A stretch of 64,000 nt of DNA from Planctomycetota bacterium (lineage in GTDB: Bacteria; Planctomycetota; B15-G4; SIAN01), in NCBI GenBank assembly GCA_016795285.1, contig JAEUIC010000014.1, positions 43,715 to 107,714 on the forward strand, written 5' to 3'. Made by a program: the position numbers and the translations under genes. The notes under the pieces are model-generated. The model did not search any database, had not been told where the DNA came from, and was given only the letters and a program-made list of their open reading frames with translations. This document shows positions 51,036-58,996 of this stretch, piece by piece (within the stretch, counting starts at the first letter, position 1; every line of letters begins with the position of its first letter).

Positions 51036-52829
51036 ATGGTGCGCTCCCTCACGCTCGCCGCGCTGCTGCTCGCCCCGCCGTCACTGCCTGCATCGCCGTG
51101 CGGCGAGACGGCGCCCGTGGAGGCCGTGGAGATCGGCGCGGTCGTCGGCCCCTGCGAGTTCGTCGACGTCCGCTTCGCGCGCCAGGGCCTCGACGCGCTC
51201 CTGCCGAGCCGCGCGCTCGTCCTCTGCTTCCTGCGGGTCGACTGCCCGCTGGTGCCGCGCTACTTGCCGCAGCTCGAGGCGCTCTGGCGCCAGCACGAGC
51301 GCGACGGGGTCACCTTCGTCGGCGTCAACGTCGGGGCTGACGACACGGTCGTCGAAGCGGCCGCCTTCGCGCTCGACCACGGCGCGACCTTCCCGATCGT
51401 GCGCGACGTCGACCTCTCGACCGCGCGCGCATGCGGTGCGACGCGCGCCGGCGAAGTGGTCGTGCTCGATGGCGAGCGCAAGCTCCGCTACCGCGGCCGC
51501 GTCGACGGGCAGTACCGCGTTGGCGGCGAGGCGAGCGCGCCCGGCCGCGCCGACCTCGCGCTGGCTCTGGCCGAGGTGATCGCCGGCCGCGCGCCGACGG
51601 TCGCGCAGACGCGCGCCGAAGGGTGCGTCATCACGCCGGCGCCCGCTCCGCAGCCCGGCGTCACCTGGGTCGACCACGTCGCGCCGTTGATCGCGCGCGA
51701 GTGCGCCAGCTGCCACCAGCCGGGCGGCGACGCGCCCTTCTCGCTGCTCGATCCGAGCAGCGCCGCGAGCCATGCCGCGATGATCGCCGAGGTGGTCGAG
51801 CTCGGCCGCATGCCGCCGTGGCACGCCGCGCCCGACCACGGCCGCTTCCGCAACGCGCGCGGCCTCTCCGCCGACGAGCGGCGCCTCGTGATCGACTGGG
51901 CGAAGGGGGGCGCACCGCGCGGCGCCGCGTCGGCCGCGCCGCTGCCTGCGCCCGGGCTCGGCCGCAGCGCCGACGGCTGGCGGATCGGCACGCCCGACCT
52001 CGTGCTGGCGACGCCGACCGAGATGCAGCTGCCCGCGACCGGCGTGCTGCCCTACCAGTACGCGCTGCTCCCCCACCTCTTCGTCGAGGAGACGTGGGTC
52101 GAGGCGGTGGAGATCCGCGCCGAGAACCCGCGCGTGATGCACCACTGCAACCTCGCCCACGTGCGGCTCGGCGAGGAGTACCGCACCGAGAACTTCATCA
52201 CCGGCCAAGTGCCGGGCGGCGATCCGCTCGCGCTCGAGCCCGGCCTCGCGGTGCGCATCCCGGCCGGCTCGCTGCTGGCGCTGCAGATCCACTACGTGAC
52301 GAGCGGCAAGGAGGAGCGCGACCGCATCGAGGTGGCGCTGCGCTTCCCGCGCGCCAAGGTGCAGAAGCAGATGCGCCACTTCGAGATCGCCGACTTCCGC
52401 TTCGCGATCCCGCCCGGATCCGCCGCCCACCCGGTGCGCGCCGATGACACGTTCCTCGTCGACGCGATCGGCATCGGCATGTTCGTCCACATGCACAAGC
52501 GCGGCCGCGACATGCGCTTCGAGGCGCAGCCGATCGAGCCGGGCGCGCCGCGCGAGACGCTGCTGCTGGTGCCGACCTACGACTTCGACTGGCAGGCCTC
52601 CTACCGCTGGTTCCCCGGCCGCCAGCGCTTCGCCGCCGGCACGCGCGTCGAGTGCCTCGCCCACTTCGACAACTCGCCGTTCAACCCGTGGAACCCCGAC
52701 CCGACCGCCACCGTGCGGTTCGGCCAGCAGACCGACCACGAGATGATGTACGGCTTCCTCTTCTGGGTCGCCGCCGACGAGCACCTCCACCTCGAGGTCG
52801 ACCCCGCCACCGGCCGCGCGCGCAGCTGA
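51036..52829 (+). CDS. Secreted thioredoxin-like / cytochrome c / copper type II monooxygenase-like fusion
   Basis: This 597-residue protein has a signal peptide, then a redoxin-type domain (about 40-185; FLRVDCPLVPRY). A haem-binding CASCH follows at 223-227, with MPPWHAAPDH as a possible distal ligand, then a monooxygenase-like domain. The latter shows the copper ligands of the dopamine/peptidylglycine type: HH in VMHHCNLAH, His in LQIHY, HxH in FVHMHKRG and Met in DHEMMYGF. An oxidative role in the periplasm is likely; the substrate is unknown. Confidence 0.78.
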   Translation: MVRSLTLAALLLAPPSLPASPCGETAPVEAVEIGAVVGPCEFVDVRFARQGLDALLPSRALVLCFLRVDCPLVPRYLPQLEALWRQHERDGVTFVGVNVGADDTVVEAAAFALDHGATFPIVRDVDLSTARACGATRAGEVVVLDGERKLRYRGRVDGQYRVGGEASAPGRADLALALAEVIAGRAPTVAQTRAEGCVITPAPAPQPGVTWVDHVAPLIARECASCHQPGGDAPFSLLDPSSAASHAAMIAEVVELGRMPPWHAAPDHGRFRNARGLSADERRLVIDWAKGGAPRGAASAAPLPAPGLGRSADGWRIGTPDLVLATPTEMQLPATGVLPYQYALLPHLFVEETWVEAVEIRAENPRVMHHCNLAHVRLGEEYRTENFITGQVPGGDPLALEPGLAVRIPAGSLLALQIHYVTSGKEERDRIEVALRFPRAKVQKQMRHFEIADFRFAIPPGSAAHPVRADDTFLVDAIGIGMFVHMHKRGRDMRFEAQPIEPGAPRETLLLVPTYDFDWQASYRWFPGRQRFAAGTRVECLAHFDNSPFNPWNPDPTATVRFGQQTDHEMMYGFLFWVAADEHLHLEVDPATGRARS

Positions 52830-52865
52830 GAGCGCCGCCCGCGGCCGTCGCGCGTCGCTCCCGCG

Positions 52866-52887
52866 AAGTCGCCGCGCGGCGACTTTG
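52866..52887 (+). terminator. Palindromic hairpin after the copper monooxygenase-like gene
   Basis: A perfect 20-nt palindrome at 52866-52885 (AAGTCGCCGC and its complement), followed by TGG and preceded by GCG. It lies 36 nt after the stop of the monooxygenase-like gene and before the next start at 52972, so it probably ends that transcript. Confidence 0.55.
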
Positions 52888-52971
52888 GCGGCGGGCTGCT
52901 AGGCTGCGCGCCGCTCGCTGCAGCGCAACCGCGCTCGCGATCTCCCGCACCGCAGAGGCGCCCCTCCCACC

Positions 52972-53502
52972 ATGCTCGAAGCGAAGCCGGCCAAGGTCCG
53001 CTCCCACCACCTGATCCACTCGAACGTCGGCCCGGCCAAGGGGCAGATCGACGGCGCGACGATCAAGGAGCTGAAGCTCTGGCCCGACGACCGCGGCCAC
53101 TTCGGCGAGATCTTCCGCGACAACGAGGAGATCGTCGCCGGCTTCGCGGTGAAGCAGTCGTCGCTGACGCTCACGCGGCCGAACGTGATCAAGGCGTTCC
53201 ACTTCCACCTCGAGCAGGACGACGTCTTCGTGCCGCTGCGCGGGACGATCCGCATCGCGCTGGTCGACTGCCGCGTGCAGTCGCCGACCTTCGGCATCGC
53301 CAACTCGATCTTCGCCGGCGCGCAGTACCCGAAGGCGGTCCGCATCCCGCGCGGCGTGGCGCACGGCTACGAGGTGCTGCCGGGCGACGACCTGCTGATG
53401 GTCTACTACACGAACCAGCACTACAACCCGAAGGACGAGCACCGCTTCCACCACGACGACCCGGCGATCGGCTTCACGTGGTGGGGCATCGAGAATCGAT
53501 GA
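52972..53502 (+). CDS. dTDP-4-dehydrorhamnose 3,5-epimerase-like cupin
   Basis: A 176-residue RmlC-type cupin. It shows ELKLWPDDRGHFGEIFRDN, QSSLTLTRPNVIKAFHFHL, DDVFVPLRGTIRIALVD and IPRGVAHGYEVLPGDD. The usual GxLRGxHYQ reads IKAFHFHLEQ, so the sugar specificity may differ. No other rml genes are present. Its stop overlaps the Nudix ATG (ATGA). Confidence 0.75.
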   Translation: MLEAKPAKVRSHHLIHSNVGPAKGQIDGATIKELKLWPDDRGHFGEIFRDNEEIVAGFAVKQSSLTLTRPNVIKAFHFHLEQDDVFVPLRGTIRIALVDCRVQSPTFGIANSIFAGAQYPKAVRIPRGVAHGYEVLPGDDLLMVYYTNQHYNPKDEHRFHHDDPAIGFTWWGIENR

Positions 53503-54032
53503 ACGCGCGCCGACGAGCCGGCGGCGCCACGCCGCGCGACGGCGCGACCAACGCGACGCCGCGGAAGGCGAGCCGGAGCGGTGCGGCCGGCCGCGGAGCG
53601 AGCGGCGGAGCGAGCAGCGGTGCGAGCGGCTTCACCGACATCGTCGTCGCGGTCGTGCGCGACGGCGACGAGGTGCTGGTGACGCGGCGATCGGCCGGCG
53701 CCCATCTCGGCGGCTTCGACGAGTTCCCGGGCGGCAAGCGCGAAGGCGACGAATCGCTCGAGGCCGCCTGCGTGCGCGAGGTGTTGGAGGAGACGGGAGT
53801 CGCGATCGAGGTCGTGAAGCTCCTGGCGGTCTCCTGGTTCGACGGCGACGGGAGACGCCTCGCGCTCTCCTTCTTCACGTGCCGGCCCACCGGCGAACGC
53901 GCGCCGAGCGTCGAAGCGGAGCAGCGCCGGGCCGCCCGCTGGATCGCGCGGCGCGAGCTGGCCAACCTGCGCTTCCCGCCCGCCAACGCCGCGGTCGTCG
54001 CGCAACTGCTCGCGGAGGCGCCGGCGTCGTGA
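53499..54032 (+). CDS. Nudix hydrolase (MutT-like)
   Basis: A 177-residue protein. After a basic/Ser/Gly-rich N-terminal tail (about 45 residues) comes a Nudix domain with a complete Nudix box GGKREGDESLEAACVRE followed by VLEETGV. The context RSAGAHLGGFDEFPGGK resembles 8-oxo-dGTP diphosphatases. Coupled to both neighbours by ATGA and GTGA overlaps. Confidence 0.85.
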   Translation: MNARRRAGGATPRDGATNATPRKASRSGAAGRGASGGASSGASGFTDIVVAVVRDGDEVLVTRRSAGAHLGGFDEFPGGKREGDESLEAACVREVLEETGVAIEVVKLLAVSWFDGDGRRLALSFFTCRPTGERAPSVEAEQRRAARWIARRELANLRFPPANAAVVAQLLAEAPAS

Positions 54033-55132
54033 CCGCTGCGCTGCTGCGCTCCTTCGCGCCGGGCCGCCTCGCGCTGTTCGGCCACGGCCACGAGCCGCTG
54101 CGCCTCGCGACGCTGTCGGCGGCGATCGAGCGCGGCGTCACCGTCGAGTTCACGCCGCGCGCAGAGGGCGGCCTCGCGCTCGGCTCCGGAGCGCCGGAGG
54201 CCGCGCCGCGGTTGCTCGCAGCGCTGCCCGCGATCCTCGCGCCGCTCGATCTCGCCGCCGCGCTCGCGGCGCTGCACGGCGCGCTGCGGATCGACGACGC
54301 GCTGCCGGAGACGTGGGAGGCGGGTGCGACGGCGGCGCTGGCGGTCGCACTGCTCGACGTGGTGCTGGCGGCGCTGCGCAGCGATCCGGAGCTCGCCGCG
54401 ACGGCGGCGCGGTGGCGCGAGCCGCGCCGCCTCGGCGAACTCGCCGGCGCGCTGCTCGCGGCGAGCGGCGAGCCGGCCGCGACCGAGGCGGCGCTGGCGA
54501 GCGCGCTGCACGGCACCCACCACTTCCAGCCCGGCGCGACACCGTTCGTGCAGCCGCTGCCGACGCCGAGCGGGACGCTGCTGGTGATCGAGCCGCCCGA
54601 TGCGGCCGCGCGCCTCGCGATCGTGCGGTCGCAGCGAGAGCGCGTCGCGCGCGATGGCGAGCAGCTGCGCGCGGCCGTGCCGGATCTCGAGCTGGCGCCG
54701 CTCGCCTTCGACGCCGCCTGGAACCTGCTGCTCGACCATCCCGAGCCGGCGACGGCGGGAGCCGCGGCGCTCCCCGCGGCGACGGTCGGCACGGCGACCC
54801 GCGACGAGCGGTTGCTGGCGGCGCTGCAGCAGCGCGACCTGCTGCTCGCGGCCGGGCGCGTGCTGGCGAGCGCGCCGTTCGACGCCGCCCACTTCGGCGA
54901 GCTGCTCGAGCGCGATGCGGCGGCGCAGCGCGAGGCGACGCGGCTCACGGGGCCGCCCGCCGCGCTGCGCGCCGCTCTCGAACGGGCGGGCGCGCTCGGG
55001 ATCGGCGAACACGGCGGGGCGTGGCTCGCCTACGGTCGCAGCGACGACGCGGCGCGGTTGGTCGAGGCGGCGCGCGCGGTCGGTGGCGCGGCGACGGCGG
55101 TCACCCTCAGCGCTTCGCCGCGCCGAGGGTGA
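54029..55132 (+). CDS. Degenerate GHMP-kinase-like protein
   Basis: A 367-residue protein. Its start, RSFAPGRLALFGHGHEPL, matches the first GHMP-kinase motif (APGR-x-x-L-x-G-E/H). The ATP-binding GLSSSAA loop is replaced by DALPETWEAGATAALAVALL, which lacks the serines, so kinase activity is doubtful. The C-terminal half is Ala/Leu-rich. GTG at 54029 overlaps the Nudix stop. The end overlaps the convergent DUF971 gene by 26 nt. Confidence 0.6.
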   Translation: MTAALLRSFAPGRLALFGHGHEPLRLATLSAAIERGVTVEFTPRAEGGLALGSGAPEAAPRLLAALPAILAPLDLAAALAALHGALRIDDALPETWEAGATAALAVALLDVVLAALRSDPELAATAARWREPRRLGELAGALLAASGEPAATEAALASALHGTHHFQPGATPFVQPLPTPSGTLLVIEPPDAAARLAIVRSQRERVARDGEQLRAAVPDLELAPLAFDAAWNLLLDHPEPATAGAAALPAATVGTATRDERLLAALQQRDLLLAAGRVLASAPFDAAHFGELLERDAAAQREATRLTGPPAALRAALERAGALGIGEHGGAWLAYGRSDDAARLVEAARAVGGAATAVTLSASPRRG

Positions 55133-55463
55133 GCGGATCCTTCGGGCCGCCGCACGCGGCGCAGCCGCAGAAGGCGCGCAGCCGGTCGTAGGTGTAGATC
55201 CCGGTCGCGTGGCCGTCGCTCCACTGCACGCGGAGCCCGTAGTTGCCGACCGCCTCGAGATCGAGCGGCGCGACGTCGGCCGGGATCAGCTCGGGCTTCA
55301 CCATCACCTCGCCGGTCCACTCCTGGATGCAGTGGGCGCATGGGCAGGCGAGGCGGAGCTGGCGCACGTCGTAGCGGCTCGCGTGGCCGTCGCTCCACTT
55401 CACGCCGAGCGTGCGGGCGTCGGCCTGGAAGAGTTCGAGCGGTGCGACGATCGGCTTCGCCAT
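55107..55463 (-). CDS. DUF971 (GBBH-like N-terminal domain) protein
   Basis: A 118-residue protein with VKWSDGHASRYDVRQLRLACP, a CPCAHC cysteine cluster, VQWSDGHATGIYTYDRLRAFC and a final CGCAACGG. This is the DUF971 pattern (N-terminal domain of gamma-butyrobetaine hydroxylase). It binds metal or an Fe-S cluster in some relatives and often neighbours Mrp, as here. It follows Mrp by 10 nt. Confidence 0.83.
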   Translation of the reverse strand: MAKPIVAPLELFQADARTLGVKWSDGHASRYDVRQLRLACPCAHCIQEWTGEVMVKPELIPADVAPLDLEAVGNYGLRVQWSDGHATGIYTYDRLRAFCGCAACGGPKDPLTLGAAKR

Positions 55464-55473
55464 GTCCGGGGGC

Positions 55474-56724
55474 TCAGTGCTTGCAGCCGGGGCCGTGGCT
55501 GTGGCCGTGGTCGTGGCCGTGCTCGTGCGAATGGCCATGCGCGTGGCCGTGGTCATGGCCGTGCGCGGGAGCGGGGCCGCCGACCGGCGCGCCGCCCGCA
55601 GCCGCCGCGCCGCCCGCCCCGCCGGCGTTCCAGAAGAGCTTCACGTTCGCCTGCACCGGCGCCTGCGCGTTGGCGATCGAGAGCTGCGCCGCCATCGTGC
55701 CGGCGATCTTGCGGTAGGCGTCGCTCACCGCCGACTTCGGATTGCGGAGCATGATCGGCTGGCCCGAATCGCCGCCGAGCACGACCTCCGGATCGAGCGG
55801 CACCTCGCCGAGGAACGGCACGCCGAGGCGCACCGACTCGCCCTGCCCGCCGCCGTGGCGGAAGATCTCCGTCTTGCCGCCGCAGTGGCCGCAGACGAAG
55901 AAGCTCATGTTCTCCACGAGGCCGAGCACCGGCACGTTCACCTGCTCGAACATCTTCAACCCCTTGCGGGCGTCGAGCAGGCTCACGTCCTGCGGCGTCG
56001 TGACGATCACCGCGCCAGCCAGAGGCGCCTGCTGGCAGAGGGTGAGCTGGATGTCGCCGGTGCCGGGCGGGAGGTCGATCAGCAGGTAGTCGAGCGCGCC
56101 CCAGTCGACCACGCTCAGGAACTGCTGGATCAGCCCCGAGACCATCGGGCCGCGCCAGATGACCGGCGTGTTGTCGTCGGAGAGGTAGCCCATCGACATC
56201 GAGGCGAGGCCGTGCGCGACGATCGGGAGGATCTTCTTGTCGGGCGTCATCTGCGGCCGCTTCTGCACGCCGAGCATCATCGGGATGCTCGGGCCGTAGA
56301 CGTCGGCGTCGAGGATGCCGACCTTGGCGCCGCGCTCGGCGAGCGCGAGCGCGAGGTTCACCGCCGTCGTCGACTTGCCGACGCCGCCCTTGCCCGAGGC
56401 GATCGCGATCACGTTGCGCACGCCGAGCAGCGCCGCCTTGCCGGTGAAGTTGCGCCCGGTCGTGGTCGCGGTCATCTGCACTTCGACCTGCTTCACGCCG
56501 GGCAGCGCGGCGACCTTCTGCTCGCACTCCGCCTTCAGCTGCTCCTTCACGGGGCATGCCGGCGTGGTGAGGTCGACGTCGAAGCGCACCTTGCCGCCGT
56601 CGATCGCGAGGTTCTTCACGAAGCCGAGCTCGACGATGTTGCGGTGCAGGTCGGGGTCCATCACCGTCTTCAGCACGTCGAGCACCTGCGCCTGCGTGAC
56701 GGTCGTCTTCGAGCTGCCGAACAT
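55474..56724 (-). CDS. apbC: Mrp/ApbC-type iron-sulfur carrier ATPase with His-rich tail
   Basis: A 416-residue cytosolic protein. The N-terminal MIP18/DUF59 domain contains DPDLHRNIVELGFV and TTPACPVK. The deviant Walker A ASGKGGVGKST is at 109-119, then DADVYGPSIP and the CxxC cluster site VCGHCGG. The final 29 residues contain 13 histidines alternating with Gly/Asp/Ser and a CKH end, an added metal-binding tail. It should assemble and transfer [4Fe-4S] clusters. Confidence 0.92.
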   Translation of the reverse strand: MFGSSKTTVTQAQVLDVLKTVMDPDLHRNIVELGFVKNLAIDGGKVRFDVDLTTPACPVKEQLKAECEQKVAALPGVKQVEVQMTATTTGRNFTGKAALLGVRNVIAIASGKGGVGKSTTAVNLALALAERGAKVGILDADVYGPSIPMMLGVQKRPQMTPDKKILPIVAHGLASMSMGYLSDDNTPVIWRGPMVSGLIQQFLSVVDWGALDYLLIDLPPGTGDIQLTLCQQAPLAGAVIVTTPQDVSLLDARKGLKMFEQVNVPVLGLVENMSFFVCGHCGGKTEIFRHGGGQGESVRLGVPFLGEVPLDPEVVLGGDSGQPIMLRNPKSAVSDAYRKIAGTMAAQLSIANAQAPVQANVKLFWNAGGAGGAAAAGGAPVGGPAPAHGHDHGHAHGHSHEHGHDHGHSHGPGCKH

Positions 56725-56799
56725 GAGGACCTCGCTGTCGCGACCGGACGAGGCGCCGGTCGCGGATGGTGAAAAGGGGCGGTCAATCTAGCGGCGCGT

Positions 56800-57282
56800 T
56801 CAGCGCAAGAGCGGCCCCGCCTCGAGCGACTCGACCTCGGCGAGCAGGAAGCGCGGATCGGGCTCGCTCGCTCGCCGCAGGACGATCCGGGCGTCGAGCC
56901 GGAACGGGCCCCCGCCGAAGCTCGGATGGGTCGCGAAACCGCTCCCCGAGAGGGTGACGCGCGGCGCCTCGCCGTCGGCGAAGTCGAGGCGCGCCTCGTC
57001 GCGCGAGAGGCGCAGCTCGCCGAGCTTCGGCAGCAGCGATTGCAGCGCTGCCGCCAGCGTCGTCCGCCCGGCGCTCCAGGGGAGCCGCGCGGTGAGCTTC
57101 ACGTCATCGGTGCACCACGCGAGCACCCCCTCCGGGTCGCGCGCTTCGAGCGCCCCTTCGAGCGCGGCCAACGTGGTCTCGACCTGCTCCTCGTCGGTCG
57201 TGATCAGCAGGTCGAGCGCGAGCGGCAGCGCCACCACGGCGAAGGCGGCGAGGAGGGAGAGGCGGCGCGCCTTGGCCGTCAC
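56800..57282 (-). CDS. Small exported or membrane-anchored NTF2-like protein
   Basis: A 160-residue protein with an N-terminal hydrophobic segment (LSLLAAFAVVALPLALDLLI). The next part, QVETTLAALEGALEARDPEG followed by VLAWCTDDVKL, resembles SnoaL/NTF2-like folds. The function is unknown. The start GTG at 57282 overlaps the stop of the upstream phosphatase-type gene (GTGA). Confidence 0.6.
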   Translation of the reverse strand: MTAKARRLSLLAAFAVVALPLALDLLITTDEEQVETTLAALEGALEARDPEGVLAWCTDDVKLTARLPWSAGRTTLAAALQSLLPKLGELRLSRDEARLDFADGEAPRVTLSGSGFATHPSFGGGPFRLDARIVLRRASEPDPRFLLAEVESLEAGPLLR

Positions 57283-58274
57283 GGCGCGCGGATCGAGCGG
57301 ATGGCGGCGATCACCGCCTCGTGCAGCAGCCCGTTGGTCGCGACGATGCCCTGGTTGCGCGTCAGCTTGCGCCCGGTCGTGAAGTCGAGCGGCCGCCCGT
57401 CGCAATCGGTCACGCGTCCCCCCGCCTCCTCGATGACTCGCACGCCGGCCGCCTGATCCCAGAGGTTCTCGCGGTAGTCGGCCGAGGTCGGCAAGCGCAG
57501 GTAGATCTCGCCGTCGCCGCGCGCGAGCACCGCGTACTTCGCCTGACTGTCGAGACGCACCGGCGGCGCCGCGCAACCGAGCGCCGCGCGGACGCGTTCG
57601 TGGCCGCCATGGTCGCCGTGCGCCGCCTCGACGCTCTCGACGATGCGGGCCGTCGTGCGCTCCCGGCAGGAAGAGGCGCGCACCGGCTGCGGCGCACCGG
57701 GGCCGTTCGCGCCGAGCGGGAGGAGCTGCACCCCCTTGCCGCGCACCGCGATCAGCAGGCAACCGGGCGCGCTCCCGACGGCGAGGTTCGGGCAGGCGAG
57801 CGCCCCCACCTCGACGACGCCGCGATCGATCAGCGCGAGCGCGACCGCGTACTGCTCGCCGCGCAGGAAGCCCTTGGTGCCGTCGATCGGATCGAGGCAC
57901 CAGAAGCGGCCGTGGCCCCCTTCGCTCTGCGCGCGGTCGATCCAGCCGAGCACCTCGGCGTCACTCGCGCCGCTCGCCTGCACGCGGACCTCGTCGCACA
58001 CCTCGCGGGCGAGCGCGGCGTGCCCCGCCTCGCGCAGCTCGGCGCTCCCCTCCTCGCCCATCACCGCGTCGTGCGGGAAGTGGCGCGCGAGCGTCCGGCA
58101 GACGAGCGCCTGCGAGCCGAAGTCGGCGATGGTGACGGGACTCTTGTCGCCCTTGGTGAGCGCCGCCCCGGCGACCTTGCGCGCCTGGACGCGCTGGCAA
58201 AGCAGGGCGGCTTCAGCAACCGCCTCGACGGCGGCCGCCCGTTCACGCTCGTAATTCGCACCTTCCGTGCTCAT
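57279..58274 (-). CDS. Inositol monophosphatase-family enzyme (CysQ/HAL2-like)
   Basis: A 331-residue, Mg-dependent, Li-sensitive-type phosphatase. The motifs are MGEEGS, WCLDPIDGTKGFLRG (metal ligands) and LWDQAAGVRVIEEAGG. Length and GTKGF favour 3'(2'),5'-bisphosphate nucleotidase (PAP recycling in sulfate assimilation) over inositol phosphatase. ATG at 58274; the gene is divergent from the SWIB gene across a 275-nt spacer. Confidence 0.85.
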   Translation of the reverse strand: MSTEGANYERERAAAVEAVAEAALLCQRVQARKVAGAALTKGDKSPVTIADFGSQALVCRTLARHFPHDAVMGEEGSAELREAGHAALAREVCDEVRVQASGASDAEVLGWIDRAQSEGGHGRFWCLDPIDGTKGFLRGEQYAVALALIDRGVVEVGALACPNLAVGSAPGCLLIAVRGKGVQLLPLGANGPGAPQPVRASSCRERTTARIVESVEAAHGDHGGHERVRAALGCAAPPVRLDSQAKYAVLARGDGEIYLRLPTSADYRENLWDQAAGVRVIEEAGGRVTDCDGRPLDFTTGRKLTRNQGIVATNGLLHEAVIAAIRSIRAP

Positions 58275-58549
58275 TTCGCTCTCTTTTCACCTGCAGATCG
58301 GGGGTTGGCGCCCCGAGACGCCCCAGAGAGGCGCTCCGGGTCGCCCCCATCTTGGCTAGGATCCCCCTCGGTTTCTCCCCCCTGCCCGAGCAGTCGGGTC
58401 GTCCCCCGCGGGGAACGGGTGCGGCGGCCAAGCGATCCGAGCGCGAACCAGGTTCTGCAGTGCCCCCGGTTCGGAGCGCATGGCCAGGTGGGATCGGCGG
58501 ACAGCGCCCCTGGGGACCGTTCTCGCGGGCGCCCAAATAAGGGACTCCC

Positions 58550-58834
58550 ATGGCTGATGCGAAGTCGGGTGGCAAGGCGAAGACGACGCCGGCAGTGCTG
58601 ATGGTGCCGGTGACGCCGGACGAGGTGCTCGCGAAGATCGTCGGCCCTGCGCCGCTTTCGCGCAGCGAAGTCACGAAGAAGCTCTGGGACTACATCAAGG
58701 CGAAGGGTCTGCAGGACCCGAAGAACAAGCGCATGATCAACGCCGATGACGCGTTGAAGGCAGTCTTCGCCGGCAAGGCGCAGGTCTCGATGTTCGAGAT
58801 GACCTCGCTGGTCAACAAGCACATCAAGGCGTGA
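58550..58834 (+). CDS. SWIB/MDM2-domain protein
   Basis: A 94-residue protein with a basic N-terminal tail, then one SWIB domain (EVLAKIVGPAPLSRSEVTKK, LWDYIKAKGLQDPKNKRMI, VFAGKAQVSMFEMTSLV). In eukaryotes SWIB belongs to chromatin remodelling factors. Small SWIB proteins also occur in Chlamydiae and Planctomycetota, possibly as nucleoid or DNA-binding proteins. AGGGA lies 7 nt before ATG. The upstream 275 nt hold no gene and probably its promoter. Confidence 0.9.
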   Translation: MADAKSGGKAKTTPAVLMVPVTPDEVLAKIVGPAPLSRSEVTKKLWDYIKAKGLQDPKNKRMINADDALKAVFAGKAQVSMFEMTSLVNKHIKA

Positions 58835-58843
58835 TGCCCCGCC

Positions 58844-58877
58844 CCCGCGCCTCGGAGGGCGACCTCCGCGGCGCGGG
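58844..58877 (+). terminator. Hairpin after the SWIB gene
   Basis: CCCGCGCC (58844-58851) pairs with GGCGCGGG (58870-58877), and inside it CGGAGG pairs with CCTCCG around a GCGA loop, with one mismatch. It lies 10 nt after the SWIB stop. There is no T-run. Confidence 0.6.
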
Positions 58878-58929
58878 CGCTGCGAGTACGGCTGACGCTG
58901 CGAACGTGGCGGACGCTGCGAACGTGGCG
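58876..58929. repeat. 18-nt tandem repeat after the SWIB gene
   Basis: Two perfect copies of GACGCTGCGAACGTGGCG (58894-58911, 58912-58929), preceded by a degenerate copy (58876-58893, 12 of 18 matching). It lies in the non-coding spacer between the SWIB gene and the convergent isomerase-like gene. Confidence 0.8.
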
Positions 58930-58996
58930 GCCGCGGCGCCCTCGGCGGAACGACCGCGCCCGGCCGTGCCGTCGGGGTGACTCCGAACGACGCCGC

